Positions 34,459 to 45,403 of a DNA stretch of 64,000 nucleotides are shown here, in pieces. Under the pieces are notes generated by a model. That model was not told the origin of the DNA. It did not search any database and saw only the letters and a program-made list of their open reading frames with translations. This stretch comes from Collinsella sp. TM10-22. Its GTDB lineage: Bacteria > Actinomycetota > Coriobacteriia > Coriobacteriales > Coriobacteriaceae. The position numbers and the translations under genes were made by a program. Positions within the stretch are counted from its first letter, which is position 1; the number at the start of each line of letters is the position of its first letter. Where the stretch lies: contig NZ_QSOC01000001.1 in NCBI RefSeq assembly GCF_003466125.1, positions 47,622-111,621 on the forward strand, written 5' to 3'.

Positions 34459-34545
34459 GGGAACGGATGGGCCCCGCGGTCCTCAAAACCGTTGCGAGGC
34501 GTGCAAAACGTCTTGGATGTGTTCGATTCACATATGTTCCCGCCA
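34459..34545 (+). pseudogene. selC: tRNA-Sec (TCA), degenerate
   Basis: The long 8-bp-type acceptor GGGAACGG pairs with the 3' end ATGTTCCC and is followed by GCCA. The anticodon stem CGGT/ACCG encloses CCTCAAA with anticodon TCA. A long variable arm and a normal T-arm (TGTGTTCGATTCACA) follow, all hallmarks of tRNA-Sec. The D-arm is reduced to ATGGGCCCCG, without a loop and 3' half, so the RNA is 87 nt instead of about 95-100. It lies 63 bp after the selB remnant. Confidence 0.7.
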
Positions 34546-34558
34546 ACGCATCGCGCCA

Positions 34559-34597
34559 AAACCACCACAAAGGTGCCTGTCCCCTTTGTGGTGGTTT
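34559..34597 (+). repeat. perfect 15-bp-stem palindrome
   Basis: AAACCACCACAAAGG (34559-34573) pairs with CCTTTGTGGTGGTTT (34583-34597). No T-run follows. With selC it accounts for the 34396-34808 gap; the remaining 210 bp before gdhA are AT-richer and probably hold its promoter. Confidence 0.7.
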
Positions 34598-34808
34598 CGA
34601 AACGTGCGAGAAACAGCTTTGAAACACGCGATTTGCACGTCAGGCGGTCAAAAACCCATCTACCTGCATCGTAATCAAAATGAAACATCCGCCCGCGGTC
34701 TTATTCGTAACTTTGCCGCAACAGTGCGATATTATCCATACACGATAAAGCTCGCGGCGCATAGGGTGCCGCGACCGACACTTTTCGTTTCCCATCATTG
34801 GAGGAAGC

Positions 34809-36164
34809 ATGAGCTACACGCAGAAAGTTCTCGAAGAGCTCAAGGCCCGCTATCCCGAGCAGCCTGAGTTCATCCAGGCCGCGACCGAGATCCTCGGCAC
34901 CATCCAGCCGGCGCTCGACGCCCACCCCGAGTACGAGGAGGCCGCCCTGCTTGAGCGCCTTGTCGAGCCCGAGCGCATCGTCATGTTCCGTGTTCCCTGG
35001 GTCGACGACCAGGGTAAGGTTCAGGTCAACCGCGGTTACCGCGTCGAGTTCAACTCTGCCATTGGACCCTACAAGGGCGGCCTGCGCTTTAACCCCACGG
35101 TCACCCTGGGCATGCTCAAGTTCCTGGGTCTGGAGCAGATCCTCAAGAACAGCCTGACCACCCTTCCCATGGGCGGCGGCAAGGGCGGCTCCGACTTTGA
35201 CCCCAAGGGCAAGTCCAACAACGAGATCATGCACTTCTGCCAGTCCTTCATGACCGAGCTCTATCGCCACATCGGCCCCAACACCGACGTTCCCGCCGGC
35301 GACCTGGGCGTTGGCGGCCGCGAGGTTGCCTACATGTTCGGTCAGTACAAGCGCCTGACCAACGAGTGGACCGGCGTCCTCACCGGCAAGGGCCTCTCCT
35401 TTGGCGGCTCGCTCGCCCGTACCGAGGCCACCGGCTACGGCCTGGTCTACTTTGTGGACGAGTACCTCAAGAGCCGCGGCGACTCCTTCGAGGGCAAGAA
35501 CGTCGTCGTTCACGGCTCCGGCAACGTCGCTATCTACGCCGTCCAGAAGGTTTCCCAGCTCGGCGGCAAGGTGCTGGCCTGCTCCGATACTCACGGCTGG
35601 GTCGAGGATCCCGACGGCATCGACTACTCCGTGCTCGAGCACGTCTACAACCAGAAGCGTTCCGGTCACGATAAGGGCGTCACGCTCGCCATGTATGTTG
35701 ACGAGAAGCCCAACGCCGTGTGGCACGAGGGCGACGGCCGCGGCGTGTGGCAGCTGCCCTGCGACATCGCGCTGCCCTGTGCTCGCGAGAACACGCTGCT
35801 GCTCGAGGACGCCCAGGCGCTCGTCGCCAACGGCTGCAAGGTAGTCGGCGAGGGCGCAAACATGCCCACGACCATCGAGGCCACGACCTACTTCCAGGAG
35901 AACGGCGTCGCCTTTATGCCTGGTAAGGCTGCCAACGCCGGTGGCGTGCTCGTGTCCGGCCTGGAGATGAGCCAGAACGCCGAGCACCTGTCCTGGACCT
36001 TCGAGGAGGTCGACGGTAAGCTCGAGCAGCTCATGCGCGGCATGTTCCACAACGTGGACGACACCGCCAAGGAGTATGGCCAGGAGGGCAACTTTGTCAT
36101 GGGCGCCAACATCGCCGGCTTCCTGAAGGTCGCCGACGCCATGCTCGCTCAGGGCGTCTGCTAA
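34809..36164 (+). CDS. gdhA: glutamate dehydrogenase (NADP-type)
   Basis: The 451-residue enzyme interconverts glutamate with 2-oxoglutarate and ammonia. The N-terminal substrate domain has GPYKGGLRF and LPMGGGKGGSDFDPKGKS, the latter with the catalytic lysine. PAGDLGVGGREVAYMFGQY and the Rossmann motif HGSGNVAIYAV follow. The length and GGGKGGSDFDP block match hexameric NADP-dependent bacterial enzymes. ATG 34809 follows GGAGGAAGC. A terminator follows. Confidence 0.96.
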   Translation: MSYTQKVLEELKARYPEQPEFIQAATEILGTIQPALDAHPEYEEAALLERLVEPERIVMFRVPWVDDQGKVQVNRGYRVEFNSAIGPYKGGLRFNPTVTLGMLKFLGLEQILKNSLTTLPMGGGKGGSDFDPKGKSNNEIMHFCQSFMTELYRHIGPNTDVPAGDLGVGGREVAYMFGQYKRLTNEWTGVLTGKGLSFGGSLARTEATGYGLVYFVDEYLKSRGDSFEGKNVVVHGSGNVAIYAVQKVSQLGGKVLACSDTHGWVEDPDGIDYSVLEHVYNQKRSGHDKGVTLAMYVDEKPNAVWHEGDGRGVWQLPCDIALPCARENTLLLEDAQALVANGCKVVGEGANMPTTIEATTYFQENGVAFMPGKAANAGGVLVSGLEMSQNAEHLSWTFEEVDGKLEQLMRGMFHNVDDTAKEYGQEGNFVMGANIAGFLKVADAMLAQGVC

Positions 36165-36207
36165 ATCCAGCTCAACATAGCTCCGTTCAGCACCAGCTGA
36201 TGCACCT

Positions 36208-36243
36208 AAGGCTCTCGACCATATCGGCCGGGAGCCTTTTTCT
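36208..36243 (+). terminator. gdhA terminator
   Basis: AAGGCTC (36208-36214) pairs with GAGCCTT (36232-36238), with further inner pairs, followed by TTTTCT. Confidence 0.8.
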
Positions 36244-36304
36244 ATGGTGGCGAGGGTCGTGCGCCCTCGTTTGGTACACTTAGAGGTACTGGACAAGTAA
36301 AGAG

Positions 36305-36876
36305 ATGGGGGAGAACTTGCTCAAGTTCGGTACCTACGTCCGTGTTGGAAACGCGGCCGAAGCCTATGAGCTCTTGCAGTAAAACCGCAACAACAAGATT
36401 GTGGGCGGCGGCATCTGGATGCGCCTGGGATCGCGTCGCGTGGCGACGGCGATTGACCTTTCGGCCTGCGGACTCGATCAGATCGAGGAGACCGAGACCG
36501 AGTTTCGCATCGGCGCCATGTGCACCCTGCGCCAGCTCGAGCGCCATGCCGAGCTCAACGCGCTCGTCAACAATGTGTTTGATTGCCGTCCACGACATTG
36601 TGGGCGTGCAGCTGCGCAATACCGCCACGGTGGGTGGCAGCATCTACGGCCGCTTTGGCTTCTCGGACGTGCTCTCCGCCTTCCTCGCGCTCGATTCCTA
36701 TGTTGAGCTGACGGGTGCCGGCCGCGTGCCGCTCGCCGAGTTCGTGGACATGGGTTACGTGCGCGACGTGATCGAGCACATCGTGGTCGTCAAGCACGAC
36801 TACCGCGCGAGCTACGAGGCCGTACGCTTTAGCTACCCACACTTCGAATTTGGCCCCGAGCTCGAACGCCTTGGTG
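36305..36876 (+). pseudogene. FAD-binding subunit of a molybdenum hydroxylase (XdhB/CoxM-type), broken
   Basis: The frame from ATG 36305 reads LLKFGTYVRVGNAAEAYELLQ and then an in-frame TAA (36380-36382). It resumes NNKIVGGGIWMRLG, the FAD-binding motif, and continues to NALVNNVFD. A frameshift near 36580-36590 leads to VGVQLRNTATVGGSIYGRFG, the second FAD motif (RNxATVGG). Homology ends near FEFGPEL, where the 37-bp repeat begins, so the C-terminal third is missing. These subunits carry electrons in xanthine dehydrogenase-like enzymes. Three independent lesions show it is dead. Confidence 0.88.
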
Positions 36877-36913
36877 GGGTAGATAAAAAAGCCCCGTCCC
36901 AAATTAGCTACCC
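36877..36913 (+). repeat. 37-bp palindromic repeat, copy 2
   Basis: GGGTAGATAA and TTAGCTACCC flank AAAAGCCCCGTCCCAAA. One base differs in the left arm from copies at 45264 and 45340. It abuts the point where homology of the FAD-subunit pseudogene stops. Confidence 0.9.
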
Positions 36914-37008
36914 TGAGCCATCGGCAACTCGTGGTGAGGTCGTGAGCCAAAAACGTGTGCGTGCGCTTGCCGCTCGTATCTGCTATCATTCCTAGTCTGT
37001 GCGCTCAT

Positions 37009-37092
37009 GCGGGCGTGGCGGAATTGGTAGACGCGCCAGATTTAGGTTCTGGTGGGATTCCCGTGAAGGTTCGAGTCCTTTCGCCCGCACCA
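37009..37092 (+). tRNA. tRNA-Leu (TAG)
   Basis: The acceptor arms GCGGGCG/CGCCCGC pair, with encoded ACCA. The anticodon stem CCAGA/TCTGG encloses TTTAGGT with anticodon TAG. The long variable arm (class II) is TGGGATTCCCGTGA. The T-loop GTTCGAGTC is normal. It lies 92 bp before the trigger factor start. Confidence 0.95.
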
Positions 37093-37184
37093 ACGCACTT
37101 GCGTCGGCTCCCGCCGTCGCGACTCTTTGTTGCATAAAAGGTACCAGCACCTCAGATAAGCTGGGCAGTATGAGGAGGAACGTG

Positions 37185-38483
37185 TTGAACATCACCGCTT
37201 CTGACGTCAAGGACGCCAAGCTCACCGCTACGGTCACCATCCCGGCCGCCGACGTCGACGCCGCGATCAAGAAGGCCTACAAGGACACCGCCAAGAAGTA
37301 CCGCTTCCCGGGCTTCCGTGCCGGCAAGGCTCCCCGTCCGGTTATCGACTCCGCTCTTGGCGCCGAGGCTACCCTCGCTCAGGCCACTAACGACTTGATC
37401 GCCGCCAACGAGCCCGCCGTCCTCAACGAGCTGGACATCGTCCCCACCAAGAACGGTGACTACAAGGAGCTCGACCTCGCCAAGGATCACGAGGACTACA
37501 CCTACACTGTCGAGTTCTCCCTGCGTCCTGCCGCTGAGCTCTCCTCCTTCGATGCGGTCGAGATCGAGATGCCTCCCGCGGAGGTCACCGAGTCCGAGAT
37601 CAACAACCAGGTCGAGATGCTCCTCAACTACCGCGCTACCTTCGAGGACGTCGAGGGCCGCGCCGTCGAGGCTGACGACTATGTGACCGTCGACCTCAAG
37701 GCCGTCGAGAACGCTGATAACTTCGCCGCCGAGGGCCGTATGCTCATCGCCGGTAGCGACAGCAACCCCAAGGAGTTCAACGAGGCCCTGATCGGCGCTA
37801 ACGTTGACGACGTCAAGACCGTCACCTGGACCGACGAGGTCGAGGAGGGCGAGGAGGCCGAGACCCACACCGTCGAGGTCACCGTCAAGGGCATCAAGGT
37901 CCGCAACACCCCCGAGCTCACCGACGAGCTCGTCAAGTCCGACTTTGGCTTCGACAGCATCGAGGCCATGCGCGACGCCATCAAGCTCGAGATCGAGCAG
38001 GACAAGGCTTCCCGCCTCCCGGCCGAGAAGGAGAACCGTTGCGTCTCCGCTCTCGCCGAGCGTCTGCAGCTCGAGGAGATGGACGCCGACTACGAGCAAT
38101 CCGTCTTTGAGGAGCTTGGCCAGAACTTCCTGTCCAACCTTGCTGCCCGCGGCATGACCCTGGACACCTGGCTGCCCGCTTCCGGTCTGACCATGGAGCA
38201 GTTCATCGGCGATCTGCACAAGCAGGCCAACGACGTTGCCCGTGAGTCCCTGGCGCTCGACGCCCTCGCCCGTGAGCTCAAGATCGAGGTCACCGAGGAC
38301 GACATCAACGCCGAGTTTGAGAAGGCTGGCGTCAAGGACGTCGAGGCTTCCAAGGCCGAGTTCATCGCCGATGGCCGCATGCCCGCCGTCCGCGAGTCCA
38401 TCCGTCGCTCCAAGGCCGTCGATCACCTGGTCGAGAACGCCAAGGTGACCGAGGTCGACGAGACCGCCAAGGACGCCGAGTAA
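37185..38483 (+). CDS. tig: trigger factor
   Basis: This ribosome-bound chaperone and peptidyl-prolyl isomerase meets nascent chains at the exit tunnel. The 432-residue protein has the ribosome-docking loop RFPGFRAGKAPRPVI near residue 40, a central FKBP-like domain (about 150-240) and a helical C-terminal chaperone domain. The start is TTG 37185 or GTG 37182: AGGAGG at 37173-37178 gives 6-nt spacing to TTG and 3 nt to GTG. A longer reading would run through tRNA-Leu and is rejected. tig, clpP and clpX follow in the common bacterial order. Confidence 0.95.
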   Translation: MNITASDVKDAKLTATVTIPAADVDAAIKKAYKDTAKKYRFPGFRAGKAPRPVIDSALGAEATLAQATNDLIAANEPAVLNELDIVPTKNGDYKELDLAKDHEDYTYTVEFSLRPAAELSSFDAVEIEMPPAEVTESEINNQVEMLLNYRATFEDVEGRAVEADDYVTVDLKAVENADNFAAEGRMLIAGSDSNPKEFNEALIGANVDDVKTVTWTDEVEEGEEAETHTVEVTVKGIKVRNTPELTDELVKSDFGFDSIEAMRDAIKLEIEQDKASRLPAEKENRCVSALAERLQLEEMDADYEQSVFEELGQNFLSNLAARGMTLDTWLPASGLTMEQFIGDLHKQANDVARESLALDALARELKIEVTEDDINAEFEKAGVKDVEASKAEFIADGRMPAVRESIRRSKAVDHLVENAKVTEVDETAKDAE

Positions 38484-38559
38484 TTCTCGCCACCTTGTCC
38501 GCGAGCGCATGCGTGTGCCCGTGATGGGGTAAAGTTATAAGCCGGTTATCCGGTTGTTT

Positions 38560-38606
38560 CGTACGGTGCCAGCCAATGCATAGCATGCGGGCACCGTACG
38601 TTTATC
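38560..38606 (+). terminator. tig terminator
   Basis: CGTACGGTGCC (38560-38570) pairs perfectly with GGCACCGTACG (38590-38600), followed by TTTATCT. clpP therefore probably has its own start of transcription or depends on readthrough. Confidence 0.8.
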
Positions 38607-38646
38607 TAGAACCAATTTGGTCCGCAAGAGAGAAATGGAGATGCGT

Positions 38647-39267
38647 ATGATCGCTAAGTTCGATTCCGCCCTCGTGCCATACGTTATCGAGCAGACGCCG
38701 CGCGGTGAGCGCAGCTACGATATCTATTCGCGCCTGCTCAACGACCGCATCATCTTCTTGGGCGAGGAGATCAACTCTGTCAGTGCCAACCTGGTCGTTG
38801 CCCAGCTGCTGCATCTTGAGAGCCAGGATGCCGAGAAGGATATCTCGCTCTACATCAATTCGCCCGGTGGCGAGGTATACTCCGGCCTGGCGATTCTTGA
38901 CACCATGAACTTTATCAAGCCGCAGGTCTCCACCATCTGTGTCGGTATGGCCGCGTCTATGGCCGCCGTGCTTCTTTCGGCCGGCGCCAAGGGCAAGCGC
39001 TTCTGCTTGCCGCACTCCAAGGTCATGATTCACCAGCCCAGCGGTGGCGCCCAGGGCCAGCAGACCGAGATTGAGATCGTTGCCGAGGAGATCAAGAAGA
39101 CCCGTCGCGAGCTCAACCAGATCCTGTCCGATGCCTCGGGCCAGCCCATCGAGAAGGTCCAGGCTGATACCGAGCGCGACAACTACCTGACCGCTGCCGA
39201 GGCCCTCGACTACGGTCTTATCGACCGTATCGTCACCTCGCGCGATCTCGCCGCGAAGGATGCCTAG
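38647..39267 (+). CDS. clpP: ATP-dependent Clp protease proteolytic subunit
   Basis: This serine protease forms the two-ring barrel that degrades proteins fed by ClpX or ClpC. The 206-residue protein has the catalytic serine in [11 protein letters not shown], histidine in VMIHQPSGG and aspartate in [12 protein letters not shown] 38647 ([13 protein letters not shown]) has GGAG 6 nt upstream; ATGs at 38635 and 38641 are less well placed. The clpX start lies 1 bp after the clpP stop, so the two are translationally coupled. Confidence 0.96.
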   Translation: MIAKFDSALVPYVIEQTPRGERSYDIYSRLLNDRIIFLGEEINSVSANLVVAQLLHLESQDAEKDISLYINSPGGEVYSGLAILDTMNFIKPQVSTICVGMAASMAAVLLSAGAKGKRFCLPHSKVMIHQPSGGAQGQQTEIEIVAEEIKKTRRELNQILSDASGQPIEKVQADTERDNYLTAAEALDYGLIDRIVTSRDLAAKDA

Positions 39268-39268
39268 G

Positions 39269-40678
39269 ATGGCAGGTAACATGCAGGATAACTTCGACGA
39301 GAACGGAAACCCCATCCGCTGCTCCTTCTGCGGAAAAGAGCAGGGTCAGGTTCGCCGCCTTGTTAAGGGTCCGACCAACATCTTTATCTGCGACGAGTGC
39401 GTTGCCGCCTGCTCCGAGATTTTGGAGGAGTCGCTGGCTTCGGACTTTATGGACGCCGCCCGCAACGGCAAGCTGCCGGGCTTCCTCAACGACCACGGCC
39501 AGGCTGCGTCTCAGCCCGCTGTGGATACCGAGGCCGAGGGCTTTGAGCTCGAGGACGATATGCGTCAGGTCATTACGCGCGTGCCGACGCCGCACGAGAT
39601 CTATGCCGAGCTTTCGGCCTATGTCATGGGCCAGGAAGACGCCAAGCGCGCCATGTCGGTTGCCGTGTACAACCACTACCGCCGCGTGATTGAGGGCGGC
39701 GCTGCGCTTTCGGCCTATGACGACGGCTCGGACGCGCAGCTCGACGACGATATGGACGAGGTGGAGCTCGCCAAGTCCAACATTTTGCTGCTCGGTCCCA
39801 CCGGTACCGGTAAGACCCTGCTTGCCCAGACGCTCGCGCGTATTCTCGAGGTGCCGTTTGCCATCGCCGACGCCACCGCGCTCACCGAGGCCGGCTATGT
39901 GGGCGAGGACGTGGAGAACATCCTGCTCAAGCTCATCAACGCTGCCGATGGCGATATCGAGCGCGCACAGGTGGGCATCATCTATGTGGACGAGATCGAC
40001 AAGATCGCCCGCAAGGCCGAGAACCTGTCCATCACCCGCGATGTTTCGGGCGAGGGCGTTCAGCAGGCACTGCTTAAGATTCTTGAGGGCACGGTGGCAA
40101 GCGTTCCGCCCACCGGCGGCCGCAAGCATCCCCAGCAGGAGCTGTTGCAGATCGACACGACCAACATCCTGTTTATCTGCGGCGGTGCCTTTGTGGGCCT
40201 GGATAAGATCATCGCCGACCGTGTTGGCAACAAGGGTGTGGGCTTTAACTCCGAGATCGCCGGCCCCACCTCGGTCGACGAGAACGACCTGCTGCGTCAG
40301 GTGCTCCCGCAGGACCTCAACGCCTTTGGCATGATCCCCGAGTTTGTGGGACGTACGCCGGTCGTCACCCAGACGCAGGCGCTCGACGAGGACGACCTGG
40401 TGTCGATCCTGACCGAGCCCAAGAACGCCGTGGTGCGCCAGTACCGCAAGATGTTCCAGCTCGAGGACGTTGAGCTTGAGTTTGAGGACGCGGCCCTGCA
40501 CGAGATCGCCCGCATGGCACTTGCCCGTAAGACCGGCGCCCGCGGCCTGCGCTCCATCTGCGAGGACGTGCTGCAGCAGACGATGTTCGACCTCCCCAGT
40601 GAGGAGGGCGTTACCAAGGTCGTCGTGACCGAAGCCTCCGTAAAGGGCGAAGAGCAACCCCAGCGCATCTACGGCTAA
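39269..40678 (+). CDS. clpX: ATP-dependent Clp protease ATP-binding subunit
   Basis: This AAA+ unfoldase feeds substrates to ClpP. The 469-residue protein has the N-terminal C4 zinc domain (CSFCGKEQ ... [10 protein letters not shown]), Walker [13 protein letters not shown] near residue 175, Walker [12 protein letters not shown], and the pore and IGF-type docking region in the large domain. At 469 residues it is longer than E. coli ClpX (424) because of an insert of about 40 residues between the zinc and AAA+ domains (rich in D and E). ATG 39284 is an alternative start. Confidence 0.96.
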   Translation: MAGNMQDNFDENGNPIRCSFCGKEQGQVRRLVKGPTNIFICDECVAACSEILEESLASDFMDAARNGKLPGFLNDHGQAASQPAVDTEAEGFELEDDMRQVITRVPTPHEIYAELSAYVMGQEDAKRAMSVAVYNHYRRVIEGGAALSAYDDGSDAQLDDDMDEVELAKSNILLLGPTGTGKTLLAQTLARILEVPFAIADATALTEAGYVGEDVENILLKLINAADGDIERAQVGIIYVDEIDKIARKAENLSITRDVSGEGVQQALLKILEGTVASVPPTGGRKHPQQELLQIDTTNILFICGGAFVGLDKIIADRVGNKGVGFNSEIAGPTSVDENDLLRQVLPQDLNAFGMIPEFVGRTPVVTQTQALDEDDLVSILTEPKNAVVRQYRKMFQLEDVELEFEDAALHEIARMALARKTGARGLRSICEDVLQQTMFDLPSEEGVTKVVVTEASVKGEEQPQRIYG

Positions 40679-40702
40679 ACCAGCCAAATACGTGCTTGCA
40701 AA

Positions 40703-40739
40703 TAGCCTCCGACCACCCGCGGTCGGAGGCTATTTTATA
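40703..40739 (+). terminator. clpX terminator
   Basis: TAGCCTCCGACC (40703-40714) pairs perfectly with GGTCGGAGGCTA (40721-40732), followed by TTTTATA. Confidence 0.9.
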
Positions 40740-40829
40740 TATACGCAATAACCCCAACTACCTGTGCTATTCTGTGTGTTTGTTTAAGCCAAAGCGAAGT
40801 CAATTCAGACTGAAGTAATCGATACCTAA

Positions 40830-40945
40830 GGGGAGGAATGTAGGCCCGTTTTTCGTAGATTCCGCACGAGCCGAAGACCACTTAATGTGGTCTTCGAGCG
40901 AGCCCAGGACCTGACCGAACGAAAATCGGGCCTACATTCCTCCCC
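40830..40945 (+). promoter_or_regulatory. long inverted-repeat leader upstream of valS
   Basis: GGGGAGGAATGTAGGCCCG (40830-40848) pairs perfectly over 19 bp with 40927-40945; TTTTTCG (40849-40855) extends the stem against CGAAAAT (40920-40926). An inner hairpin CGAAGACCAC/GTGGTCTTCG (40872-40881 with 40887-40896) lies inside. The outer stem ends 21 nt before the valS start codon and leaves its ribosome site (CAGGGAGAG) free. There is no T-box motif and no T-run. It could be a regulatory leader or a palindromic insertion. Confidence 0.6.
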
Positions 40946-40965
40946 GGCGGGACAGGGAGAGATAT

Positions 40966-43662
<2,697 letters not shown>

Positions 43663-43744
43663 GCGGTACTGGGGGACGCGGTTTGGGGCATTGCTCGCTA
43701 CTGCGGACTCCTATTCCGCCGTCCTAACGAACGGCGGCTGACTC

Positions 43745-43859
43745 GACGCTGCAAACGCCTCTGATGGCCAATCTGCCGTTCAACTTCGGGTGCATGGGCA
43801 TAAGCCCTATGCGCCCTTGTTTTACGGCACCTTGGCTCATCAGAGGCGTTTTCGCTGAC
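43745..43859 (+). repeat. structured dispersed element, copy B (after valS)
   Basis: It shares GACGCTGCAAAC, CAATCTGCC, TTCAA, CTTCGGG, ATAAG and GGCACCTTG with copy A at 20299-20422, in the same order and similar spacing. The stem AAACGCCTCTGATG (43753-43766) pairs perfectly with CATCAGAGGCGTTT (43838-43851), although the stem sequence differs from copy A. It fills most of the valS-folC gap. Confidence 0.7.
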
Positions 43860-43893
43860 TATCCTCAACCTATACTGTTTTATTTTTCTATGA

Positions 43894-45252
43894 ATGGCGG
43901 TTCTGAATATGCCTAAGCGTTCTGGCTTGTATACCGTTCCTTTTGAGTTTGATTTGCTTTCGTTTGATGAGGCTGTGGGGCTTGCTGCTGATACGGGGCG
44001 GATTTCTGGGGATGCTGGGCCTCTGCTTGAGACGGTTGTCGATATGCTCGATGAGCTGGGGCATCCGGACGAGTACTTTGATTGCATTCAGGTTGCCGGT
44101 ACCAATGGCAAGACTTCGACCACGCGTTTTTCGGCTGCTATTCTTCGCGGCGAAGGGCTCAAGACCGCGCTGTATACGTCGCCGCAGCTTGTTCGCTATC
44201 CCGAGCGCATGGAGGTTGACGGGCGCGTCGTGAGTGACGAGACCTTTGCCCGTGGCGTTTCGGCGGCTGTCGAGGCGGGGCGTCGCGTGAATGCGCACCG
44301 TGTGGCGGCGGGGGAGCGCGCCTATACCATCACGCCGTTTGACCTGCTGACGGCTGCTGCGCTTGTGGTGTTTGCCGAGGCCGCGGTGGATGTTGCCGTG
44401 CTCGAGGTCGGCATGGGCGGACGTTGGGACGCCACGAGTGCGACCGATCCCGTCGCCGTTGCCATTACGGGCATTGGGCTCGATCACACGCGCATTTTGG
44501 GCGATACGCTCGAGGCCATTGCGGGGGAGAAGGCTGCGGTTATCAAACCCGGGCGCTTGGTTGTTTTGGGCGAGGGCACGCACGAGGCGAGCGTTCAGCG
44601 CGTGATGGATGCCCGTTGCCGCGAGTGCGGCATCGTGCCGCTCGTGGTGAGCCACGCCACGACTAAGGTGCCGGCGCGTGTGGGCGACACGGTGGAGTTT
44701 AGCTGCACTACGCCGCGTGCGATCTATGCGTCGAGCATGGTGAAGCCGGCGTATCAGCCGCAGAATGCAGCGTGTGCGATTATGCTGTGCGAGGGGTATC
44801 TGGGCCGCGAGCTCGACCATGACAAGCTTGATGCTTCGCTTATGGGCTGCCCCACGCCGGGCCGATTTGATGTGCTGGGAACTGATCCGCTCAAGCTGAT
44901 TGACGCCTGTCATAATCCCCAGAGCTGCGAGAACTTTGTGAGCGCGCTGGACGAGATCGATCCGTGCGTGGAGAACCGCCCCACGCTGCTGTGTGCCGCG
45001 CTGGCAGACAAGGATGTGGCGGGTATCGTCGACGTGCTGATCCCGGCCTTCCCGCGTGTAGTCGTAACGCAGACCGATTCTGATCGCGCCCTACCGGCAG
45101 AGGAGCTCGCCGCTCTCGTTGATGCCGATAAGCTCGCGGGCGTGTACCCCAGCGTGCCCGAGGCCCTCGCTGCCTTCGATGCCGCGGGCGAGCCCTTCGT
45201 AGCAGCCGGCACCATCACCCTAGCCGGCGAAGTAGCCGGCCTGCTCCGTTAA
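43894..45252 (+). CDS. folC: folylpolyglutamate synthase / dihydrofolate synthase
   Basis: This Mur-ligase-family enzyme adds glutamates to folates. The 452-residue protein has the P-loop VAGTNGKTSTTRF near residue 69, the omega-loop YTSPQLVRYPERM, and the VLEVGMGGRWDATSA motif of the ATP site. HNPQSCENF in the C-terminal domain is the conserved HNP-type block. ATG 43894 and ATG 43909 are both possible and neither has a strong ribosome site. It follows the structured element, with no neighbouring folate genes. Confidence 0.92.
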   Translation: MAVLNMPKRSGLYTVPFEFDLLSFDEAVGLAADTGRISGDAGPLLETVVDMLDELGHPDEYFDCIQVAGTNGKTSTTRFSAAILRGEGLKTALYTSPQLVRYPERMEVDGRVVSDETFARGVSAAVEAGRRVNAHRVAAGERAYTITPFDLLTAAALVVFAEAAVDVAVLEVGMGGRWDATSATDPVAVAITGIGLDHTRILGDTLEAIAGEKAAVIKPGRLVVLGEGTHEASVQRVMDARCRECGIVPLVVSHATTKVPARVGDTVEFSCTTPRAIYASSMVKPAYQPQNAACAIMLCEGYLGRELDHDKLDASLMGCPTPGRFDVLGTDPLKLIDACHNPQSCENFVSALDEIDPCVENRPTLLCAALADKDVAGIVDVLIPAFPRVVVTQTDSDRALPAEELAALVDADKLAGVYPSVPEALAAFDAAGEPFVAAGTITLAGEVAGLLR

Positions 45253-45263
45253 CCCATCCTGGA

Positions 45264-45376
45264 GGGTAGCTAATTTGGGACGGGGCTTTTTTAGCTACCC
45301 TACCCGGAGTCTTCGAAGCAGGAAACCACATTTGACATAGGGCAGCTAAAAAAGCCCCGTCCCAAATTAGCTACCC
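45264..45376. repeat. inverted pair of the 37-bp palindromic repeat (copies 3 and 4)
   Basis: Copy 3 (45264-45300) and copy 4 (45340-45376) are in opposite orientation around 39 bp of unique DNA. Each has arms GGGTAGCTAA and TTAGCTACCC (one base differs in copy 4) and a central CCCCGTCCC block. The 113-bp unit looks like a miniature mobile element or a REP doublet (BIME-like). It sits between the convergent folC and peptidase genes, where its hairpins may terminate both. Confidence 0.9.
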
Positions 45377-45403
45377 AAGTTTCCTCTTCAGTTGGGGATG
45401 AGC

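Noticed and set aside
36999..37184. Upstream extension of trigger factor
   Set aside because: It would be translated from tRNA-Leu; the protein begins at the family start after AGGAGG.
40740..40965. T-box leader before valS
   Set aside because: No T-box sequence (GGTGGNACCGCG-like) and no terminator were seen; the same holds for thrS and trpS.
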